A stretch of 64,000 nt of DNA from the NCBI GenBank assembly GCA_036346405.1, contig CM070558.1:124001-188000 (forward strand), read 5' to 3'. This stretch comes from Phyllostachys edulis. Taxonomy: Eukaryota; Streptophyta; Magnoliopsida; Poales; Poaceae. Shown in pieces: positions 56,313 through 64,000 of this stretch (position 1 is the first letter of the stretch; the number at the start of each line of letters is the position of its first letter). Below the pieces are notes generated by a model. That model saw only the letters and a program-made list of their open reading frames with translations, was not told where the DNA came from and made no database searches. Both the position numbers and the translations under genes were made by a program.

Positions 56313-57302
56313 CTACTTCTTACCACCTGCGGCCACATCGTCGGCGGCGGCGTCATCCTTCACTCCGATGAGCACAATCTTCTCGTAGACGACGTCGGAC
56401 GGGTGCATGGGGTACTCCACCGGAGCGACGGGGCGGCGCGCCACCACGGAGTACCAGACGAAGAGTATGAAGAAGGTGAGCATGGCGCCGCACGCGGCCG
56501 CGAACAGCAGTGATACCGCAACGCCCCAGGGGTAACGGTAGCGCAGGCGGTTGGGAGCGCGGTGGAGACGCTCCGGCGGCGGGGTGGTGAGAAGGTCGCT
56601 GGGATCGAGCGGCTGGGAGTGCAAGAGGTGGGGAAGGCCGTGATTGGCCTGGAAGGCCCAGCTGAAGAGGCTGCAGTTGGCGGCGGCGGAAGAGGCGAAT
56701 CCGGCGCGCATGGGCGTCCTCCGGAGGAGGGTGGAGAGATCGAGCGGGCAGGAGAGCAGCGCGGCCGGCGGTTTGGGGAGGCGGGAGGCGGAGAGGCGGA
56801 CCTGGAGCGTGGCGGAGGTGGCGTTGTAGTCTATCCAAGAATGCAGCTTGGGGGTGCGGGCGAAGGGGATGCCGCGGGTGGCGAGGTCGGCGGTCTGTAC
56901 GGCCGTGTCGCCGGCGAGGTCGATTCGGATGTGGCTGGTGCTGGTGGAGGTGGCGGCGAAGACGACGGCGAGGGCGTTGGGCGCAGAGGGCGTGAGGAAG
57001 AAGGCGAGGGAGGCTGAGGCATTAGTATTAGATTTGTTGGGGCGGAGGGAGAAGGAGAAGTAGGTGGAGAAGCCGGGGCTGCGGCCGGCGAAGGTGATGG
57101 GCTTCTTGTACTCGACCCGGGCGTGGGGGGAGGACATGGAGATGGCGCCTGAGCCTGAGGTGGCATTGGCCCCGCCGGAAAGGGCGAGCTGCGCGATGGC
57201 GCCGTCGCCGGGGAAGAAATCGAGGGAGAAGGAAGAGTGGGCCTTGCTGGCGACGGCGGCGGACGGCAGCAAGAGCAGCAGCAGCAGCAACGGGAGCATC
57301 AT
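56313..57302 (-). CDS. L-type (legume) lectin-domain membrane protein without kinase
   Basis: 329 residues from the chosen ATG at 57302 (MMLPLLLLLLLLPSAAVAS), which gives a clean signal peptide; an upstream in-frame ATG at 57344 would place 14 acidic residues before it. Residues about 22-220 form a legume-lectin-like beta fold: FSLDFFPGDG, KKPITFAGRSPGFSTYFSFS, SLAFFLTPSA, HSWIDYNATSATLQVRLS, and ending MRAGFASSAA...LFSWAFQ. A single membrane helix follows (about 259-287, PWGVAVSLLFAAACGAML...FVWYSV) and a 40-residue cytosolic tail. The kinase domain of lectin receptor kinases is absent, and the tail ends in a normal stop, so it is not a truncated read. The canonical VEFDT metal-binding strand reads VVFAAT here, so the Asp that coordinates calcium/manganese seems to be missing and sugar binding is doubtful. 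Several N-glycosylation sites are present. Single exon, high GC. Confidence 0.88.
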   Translation of the reverse strand: MMLPLLLLLLLLPSAAVASKAHSSFSLDFFPGDGAIAQLALSGGANATSGSGAISMSSPHARVEYKKPITFAGRSPGFSTYFSFSLRPNKSNTNASASLAFFLTPSAPNALAVVFAATSTSTSHIRIDLAGDTAVQTADLATRGIPFARTPKLHSWIDYNATSATLQVRLSASRLPKPPAALLSCPLDLSTLLRRTPMRAGFASSAAANCSLFSWAFQANHGLPHLLHSQPLDPSDLLTTPPPERLHRAPNRLRYRYPWGVAVSLLFAAACGAMLTFFILFVWYSVVARRPVAPVEYPMHPSDVVYEKIVLIGVKDDAAADDVAAGGKK

Positions 57303-57344
57303 AGCCTCTTCTTCTTCCCCAATGCTCAGTGGCACAGCAGACAA

Positions 57345-58568
57345 TGCAGTTGGAGATGGAGCTCGACTGATTATGAATGGAATGCTCGCTCGCTCGGCTC
57401 TACTTCATTCAGTTGGCCTCGTCCATCATCATCATCCCAATCAATTGCAACCTCTCCTCTCCTTTCCTCTTGAGATTTACTTGCAGTAGCTTAGATTGGG
57501 TTTGGCCTTCGGGGGATTCTATTCTAGTTGCACTCTTTCTAGTGCTGGAGTGGACCTACGGTGTTTGGGACGAAGTCGTCCTAAATGGTGGGTTCCACCA
57601 CCGATTTCCTCGGAAGGTACAAGCCGTGTTATACGTGGAAAAAAAGCCGACACGGAGCAGTTTTTCGTGGCTTTCCACCAGCTCCTTCCGAACTTGCCTC
57701 TAAACTTGAGTGGTATTTACCCGCTTTTGGTATTGAACAAAACCCCAGCCCCTCGCCCCCTGCCTGCCCACTCCCCTATCTTCCTCCCGAGCGTTGTCTG
57801 CCCAACACCCTCCTCCTCCCACCTCTGGTGACACTGCCCTCCTCCTCCCTCCTCCGCCCACGCCGCCGTCTCCATGTCCTCCCCCTAAGCCCGAGTCGAG
57901 TACAAGAAGCCCATGGTCGGTCGGTCCACGTCGTCGTCTTGGACGTAAAGCTAACTACAGACGCTTCCTAAGTCCGACTGGGTCGTCTGACCGAAGCGCT
58001 CAAGGACCACAGCTGCAAAAATAGTCGGCATCCGGAGAGGATGGAGCTGAGTCTGATGGCACACGCCGCGACAAGTGATGCAGACATCATGCACAAGACG
58101 CCGGACCCCAGTGTAGGGCCGATCTCGCCCACTCAAGAAGTCCGCCACCATGTGCGCACGGACGTAGTGCTTGTCGACGCTGTCGCCGTGGGACCCTAGG
58201 AACATGACCCACCTGTCGTAGCAAAAAAGGACTAAACAATAGAAAGATGAGACCCTCGATATACGCGGGGGTATCCGAAGGATCCTCGAAGAGGGGACTG
58301 ACTGCTAGGAAGTATATAGATGAGATTACATGTCTATCCCTAGGAAGGTACTATCTGTGTAGGGACAGTAGGGTCCTTTCCTACTCCTATGTGTAGCTTC
58401 CTGTCCACAATGGGCTCCTGTGGACCTAGCTCACCCAACCGGTGTGCCTGGTCCACCTATCTTCTTCCTTCGCCTCCGGCAGATCGCTGGACACCCTTCG
58501 AGCACCTCGAGCCTCCTTCTACGACCTTCTGAGGCCTTCGTGCCGCCTCTGGTATCTCCCTACTTTCT
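57345..58568. other. Upstream flank of the lectin gene and repeat-like spacer, no gene
   Basis: The first 150 bases should hold the minus-strand promoter and leader. Overlapping Pro/Ser-rich plus frames at 57496-58024 are low complexity. Minus frame 57951-58205 (MFLGSHGDSVDKHY...) matches nothing that I recognise. Confidence 0.4.
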
Positions 58569-60482
58569 TGTAAGATCGAGGAGGCCGACTAGAGGGGGTG
58601 AATAGGCGGTTTTAAAAACTTCTTTGGCTAAAACCGAGTTTTATGCGGAATTGTAAATCAATTCGGTTTTGCACAATTAAAGTCTAAATCAACTAGTCTT
58701 TACTAAGTGCACCAACAATATGAGACTATATAAATAATAGCAATCATACACATACAAGTAAGCAATTAAATACAAGGAATGTAAATTGCAATATAGTAAA
58801 GCACAAGAAATCAAACCACAATGATACAACGATGTTTTACCGTAGTGATCGGAGACTTGCCGGTCTCCCCTAATCCACGTTGAGGTAAACCCAAACTCAA
58901 TTGGACCGGCTCCACAAATTAAGCCAAACACCTCCGAGGTAAGTTCAACCACTTGGACCGGTTCCAACAAGAACCAACACCTCGATCTACTAGGGTTGCT
59001 CTTCCTCCACTCCAGAGATGGTGAGCACCAAGCCACTCACAAACGCCCAGGTCTTCTCACAACCTTCTTTGAGAAGATCACTGAACCACGATGCCTCCAC
59101 GCCGTCTAGGTGTCGGCAAATACCAAGAGTAACAAGTCGAAGACTCTCACTTGAACTAATCAAGTGTCTAAGCTCAAGTGGATACTCAATCTACTACCTA
59201 ATGCAACACATGCAATTAGGATTTGCCTCTCAAAGTTCACTAAGTGCAACACATGCACAAAAAAGTGTAGAGGGCTTGCTCTTAGCTCAATGGAAATGAA
59301 TATGGCACTAGTAACTCTCTCACAACCAGCCAAGGTGGGTATTTATAGCCCACACACAAAAACTGGCCGTTGGGGAAAAGATTCCAGATAATCATGGGGA
59401 AATCGGACTGACCGCCAACTAATGGCCGGTCAGACCACCCCAGCTCCAACGGCTATAAAACTAGACATTGGGCTCACTGTCGGTCTGACCGCCAACTAAT
59501 GGCCGGTTAGACCGGTCAAACCAGTCAGACCGTCCAAATGCCTGCAATCATACCGCTCGAAGAAACCAAGGGCGATCAGCAAAAACACCCTCTCTGGAAT
59601 AAATGTACTGCCAAATAAATATCGGAACTACCGCACAACGGTAGTACCGCTAAACACACGCGGTAATACCACACAATTTTTATGTAACAGGTGGTCGATC
59701 GCTTCCAACCATGGCGTAGAAGACCGATATACCACCGGTCGATCGTTGATATGGCCGGTCACCTAACGCCAACAAAGTCGAAAACAGATTTTGTTCATTT
59801 GCATCAACTCAATTTTCAAACCACAATTGCCAATTGATGCAAGATGCACACAAGGGATGAAGGCTAGATTCTCAACAAGTCTCAAAACACATTTGGCGAC
59901 TTTTAGAATCAACGCCGCAAAGAATTAAGGTACATGGACTAAACCCGTTTGCAAAACACATTCGCAAACTAAAGTCACATGCTACAAGGATTATGTATAA
60001 GCGTCAACTATTTGCAAAACACATTCACAAATATTGGCATCATGCTAACGAGAGCTGGAGCAAACACAATGAGCTATCAACACATGACTAACTCAAGCTA
60101 CTAATCAAGACCCCTCTTAATAGTACGGCAACCTATACTAGCAATCCAGTCTTCCAACCAAACACCAAGACCGGTAAAAAAACTAGGAACAAATCCTTAG
60201 CCCTAGCTAGTCATACCTTTGCCTTGCACATACACTTGAAGCTTGATGATGCACATCTTTACTTCAAGTCCGGATTCTTGACTTGAATATGCATCAACTC
60301 ATGATACACTCTTTTGACTTGACCTCCATCAACACATGATGGATCTTTTCTTGACTTGATGATCAACTCATGATCATCTCTTCTTCTTGAACATCATCAA
60401 CACATGATGATTTCCTTTTCTTTGAGTTCTTGATACGAATCAACACATGATGCATCCTTTACTTCAAACTCTTGACTCGATG
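58569..60482 (-). mobile_element. SIRE-like Copia LTR, minus orientation
   Basis: It starts TGTAAGATCG followed by GACTAGAGGGGGTGAATAGG, the typical plus-strand start of an inverted SIRE/Maximus LTR and a relative of 1156. A minus TATA (CTATAAATACCC) is at about 59338-59350. Bases 59404-59540 hold GGTCAGACC/GGTCTGACC palindromes. The right end is replaced by a gypsy LTR start at 60483, so the natural terminus is not seen. Confidence 0.7.
60240..60480. repeat. Degenerate tandem repeat with CATCAACACATGATG core
   Basis: Units of about 45-60 bases combine CTTGACTTGA with the dyad CATCAAC(A/T)CATGATG, seen near 60290, 60330, 60362, 60398 and 60438. It lies at the end of the SIRE-like LTR fragment. 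Confidence 0.7.
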
Positions 60483-63032
60483 TGTCACATCCTCAAGTTA
60501 ATAAAGAGGTTTACCTTGCATCTCATGAGCATGCATCATTGTTTTCAAGCATTGCATTAGATATTGCATTTGGAAAATCTTGTGCAAGTCTTGAACCCAC
60601 ACTTAAAGAAGTGAACTTCAAAAGAAAACTGAAACTAATGCTACTGAAGTTCCTCTGGAAATAATTTATTCAAATACTACATTAATTATTAAGAATTAAA
60701 ACAATTTCCCCAAATTTTTGGGAAAGGTTTCTAACCTTAGAAAATTCAAACTCAATCCAATGACCTATTTCGGTTGTGGATTTAAACTGCTCAAAATATG
60801 ACATGAACATAGAGGTTTAAAATTTTATCTGGGTACTAGGTCATCCCAGGAACACCTCTGATTTATTTCACATTTTTATGAATTATATTCCTATTTTTAA
60901 ACCTCTGGTCAAAGTTGAGGAATTAGTTTCAATTCTCAGTCAAACCTAGACTCAACTCAGTCTCAGTGTTGTTCCCTGGGGTCGAACTAGACTGAGCCAC
61001 TTGACTTGGCTAAGTCAACTAAATGCACCCCGCCACTCCAGCAGCTCAAGGCACATTTGGGCCGTCCGATACAAAATCAACGGCTCAGATCTAGTGGGTC
61101 GTTCGGACTGTCCGAACGCGCCATGAATGTGAACCGTTCGATTCAAAGTGAATGATACAGATCAATTGAGCAGTTCGGACCATCCGAACGCGCCACAATT
61201 TTGGATCGTTGGATTTTGATCTAACGGTGGACGAAAGTGGTTCAAGTGTTACGCGCGAGACCACGCCGCTTTGAATCGCTGACACGGCGGACCCACGCTG
61301 GCAGTGCCTTCTTCAACCTCTCGCCAACTCAATCAGGACTCCAATGCCACACGGCCGCGACGCTCTGCATTGCACCATCACCGCCGTGACCGCACCGCCC
61401 ATGGCAACCTATCTTAGAGCTCCTTCGTTTGATGCCGCCTCCACTCCGTCATTTTCACGAGCATAAGTAACACTCAAACCCTAGTTTGTACTCACTTTTC
61501 CTCTTGGTGGCTGAGGAAAAGGGTGCTCATTTTCATTCTCTACTCTAGTAATCTGGCACCGGGTGGTACCTTTTGATTCTTTGATCCACCCCGTGTCCAT
61601 TTTTGCTAATGCAAGATTCTCTCATTGCTTGTAGCATCTGGACCATCTTCGTGCTCTCTAGAACTCTAGAGCACGCACTCGAGTGACACCATTGTGTCAT
61701 CTTCACCTCCAGTGAGTATTATCCTAAGTCTTTCGCGTCATCTCGTGTCTTTTTGCATGAGATTGAAAACCCCTAAGTTAATTTGGGTAATGCATGACGG
61801 GATCAAGTTGAATTGAAGCTTATACTATTTTCGGCCGTATAAGCAACTTTTTATCTCTCACTTGTTTCGGTAAGCCATTGTCCGATTATTTGTTCCTATA
61901 GCTTGCTCATAAGGTCTTTAAGCTTCTCCAAGCATTCACTGGTCTTGGTTTTGCTTAGGACCTTCTCTTTACTGTGAGCTGCATCGTCGATGTTGTCTTC
62001 TCCGGCGCCGTCATTGCTTCAACTCACTCCAAGCTTCCCCAAGCTTCCTCGTTGCTCAAGTAGCTCTCTAATAGTCCCTAGGACCTTGGGCACTTGCTTA
62101 TCTGAACCGCTGCGGAGCTTTATCGCATCTGGCTAGTTTGCCGTATTGCATGCCATTACTCAACTCCGGCTAGCCGCCGATGAGGGCCATCTCTGAGATT
62201 GTAATCACTCCTAGTAGATGTGCAACACTATTGCGCATCTAACCCTGCCCTTAGTTTATGCCGCCGTGGCACGTAGCGCCGGCAAGCCATCGGTGAAGCG
62301 CGTGGGACAAACACCCGTTGTCGTATTTGGACAAGCACTGTAGCGTAATGATTAGCTTTAAAATGTTGTCTTAACGAGTTAAACTGTCGTTTACATGTGA
62401 ACCCTAGCCACTTAAACCCCGCACCCTGTAGTTGTGCACAGCTCAAAAACAATAGGACCATTTTGGACCTTTAGATGTGTAATCGACGATCCAGAATCAG
62501 AACGGCCATCCGAACGCCCCACGAATATGGATTGTCCGATGCAAAATCAACGTACTAGATCAAGTGGGCCATGCGATGCGGAAGGAACGATCAGGATCAA
62601 TTGAGCCGTTCGGACCGTCCGAACGCACCACGATTGTGGATCGTTGGATCTTAATCCAACGACCCACGAGCATGGTCCGAACGTTCACGCGCGCGCACGC
62701 ATCGCAATGAGTCGCTAACGAAGCGGACCCACTTGTCAGCGCACTTTTGACTCAGTTAATAGTTTAGGGAGCGATACTGTGCTGGGCCCCTGCGGTCAGT
62801 GACTGCAACTAGCACAACCCACGGTAAGAAAAGGAACAAATGCTTTATAAAATCCAAAACGTATTAATCTGCACACTGAAAATGTGAATAACTTCAAAAA
62901 TACATAACTAATTCTCCTCAACTCCAAAATGGATGAAACCAATTCTGATAATTTTCATTTTGATGAAATTTATTATGAAATTAGTTTCAAACTTTTCTCT
63001 GTAGCAAAAATTATTACTTTGGAGAATGATCC
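60483..63032 (+). mobile_element. Tekay/Del-like LTR sequence, at least two stacked copies
   Basis: It starts TGTCACATCCTCAAG. Bases 61070-61320 and 62490-62760 repeat the same block (TCAATTGAGC..GTTCGGACC..GGATCGTTGGAT) in the same direction, so two LTR copies or a duplication are stacked here. There is no gag-pol. Ends inside the block are not resolved. Confidence 0.55.
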
Positions 63033-64000
63033 TGTGAGACCCCGACGTTTATTCGGCTCATAATACTTAGTCATCCAATTGACCCTAGTATTATCAACCA
63101 AATAAACCCTGTCTCGAGAGATGTATACTTCCTGAATGCAAGATACATACCTCACAACAAAAGAATGTATCAATTCCATACAACACATAGTACATAAGCA
63201 ACAAACTAGAAGTTAATATTAATATGGAATAGCTATTACAAAAGAGGGCCCTTAGGCCAAATAGCAACAATTCTACAAAGATAACAATGAAGGTATGCCA
63301 TAAAGATGGCTATAACACAAAGCCAATCAAGGTGTGCCTTAACCCTAGGCATCTCGACCGACCGCCAAGCTAGTCGTCAAGAAAGCGCAACACGTGGTAC
63401 GTAAGTAAGGCTCTTGGAGCTCACCTCCGCCTCTCCGCAACAAAGTTGTTAAGCAAAGCAAATGAGTACAATAACTTGTTTATTGTACTCACAAGACCGA
63501 CGTAAGATAACAGAACTATAATTTAGCTATATGCAAGCTTTATTTAAGTGGATGAGGCTTTGACTCATTTTAGCATAAAGCAATTTTCATTTGCAATACC
63601 ATAATAGATTGAAGGCAATTTGACAAAGCATTTTTAATTGTTGAAATAACAACGAGATATTAACATAGTAATGACAACAAGAACATCCCGAAGTGACTAA
63701 CCCAAGTCACCACAAAAATAGCATGAACATCCATTCATGCCAACCCATCAAGTTTTAATTAAATGGTTGAGTCTAGTTCTTACGTATGCGTTTCGAGCGT
63801 GTCCATAACCTAGACGAGGCTATTCAATAGTTTTAACCTGCAGGGTGTACCAATGTACCCACATGCCGCATCGCCTTTCCTTTAGGCACACTACCTTAGG
63901 TATGCTTACACGCTAAGTCCTACGAGACATTTCCAATGGACGATGCTAATTACGAGTCAAGAACCCACGGAACAAGGACACATTAGACAGCCTAACCGTC
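63033..64000 (-). mobile_element. Second copy of the 26690-type LTR, cut by the window edge
   Basis: It starts TGTGAGACCCCGACG and is collinear with 26690 onwards: CCAATTGACCCTAG, CGACCGCCAAGCTAGTCGTC, GTGTCCATAACCTAG and the block TCCTACGAGACATTTCCAAT are shared. The orientation is minus. The rest lies beyond the window. Confidence 0.8.

Noticed and set aside
56562..57166. Overlapping plus and minus ORFs over the lectin-like gene
   Set aside because: The minus frame with signal peptide, lectin strands and membrane helix explains the locus; the others are shadows of high GC sequence.

Overview
This window is plant nuclear DNA, almost certainly from a grass and most likely from rice (Oryza) or a close relative. 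The evidence is GT-AG spliced genes with GC-rich 5' ends, grass Tourist and Stowaway MITEs, a Helitron-type terminus, and many LTR retrotransposon fragments of Angela, SIRE-like, Tekay/Del-like and Tat-like type. There is no bacterial gene, operon, CRISPR array, tRNA or rRNA that I can see.

Three loci look like intact host genes. (1) 12430-19311 (+) is a five-exon gene for a 766-residue protein of unknown function. It has a possible PH/Pru-like fold and a fourfold 43-residue repeat; its 4.2 kb second intron holds a duplication and an LTR. (2) 35904-37676 (+) is an uninterrupted NRT1/PTR (NPF, POT family) transporter gene. (3) 56313-57302 (-) encodes a signal peptide, a legume-lectin-like domain and one membrane span, with no kinase. 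A fourth host-derived locus, 43136-43540 (-), is a broken proline transporter (ProT) remnant. At 49967-51269 (-) there are splice-consistent exon-like pieces of an unrecognised gene.

Layout: 1-3130 Copia (SIRE-like) gag and LTR, minus strand. 3194-6536 is a Tat-like gypsy remnant: a spliced antisense ORF next to a plus-strand LTR with a 29 bp palindromic array. 6537-9757 is decayed repeat DNA. 9766-11954 is a hAT element with a perfect 8 bp TSD carrying proteasome alpha-2 exons. 12430-19311 is the unknown gene. 19873-20463 is a recent 297 bp tandem duplication. 21308-33733 is a nested stack: an Angela LTR broken by a Tekay-like LTR, itself carrying two further solo LTRs. 33734-35273 is GC-rich filler and a short LTR. 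35904-37676 is the NPF gene. 38715-41870 is a solo LTR containing a LINE. 42431-42921 is a fold-back element. 43136-46525 holds the ProT remnant, two MITEs and an Angela solo LTR. 46526-53528 holds a duplicated 670 bp repeat, a Helitron end, exon fragments and an Angela LTR piece. 56313-57302 is the lectin gene. 58569-64000 holds SIRE-like and Tekay-like LTRs.

The host genes do not form a pathway; they are islands between repeats. The most interesting structures are the gene-capturing hAT element, the spliced antisense gene inside a retrotransposon, the intron duplication that preserves an empty insertion site, and short palindromic arrays in several unrelated LTR families.
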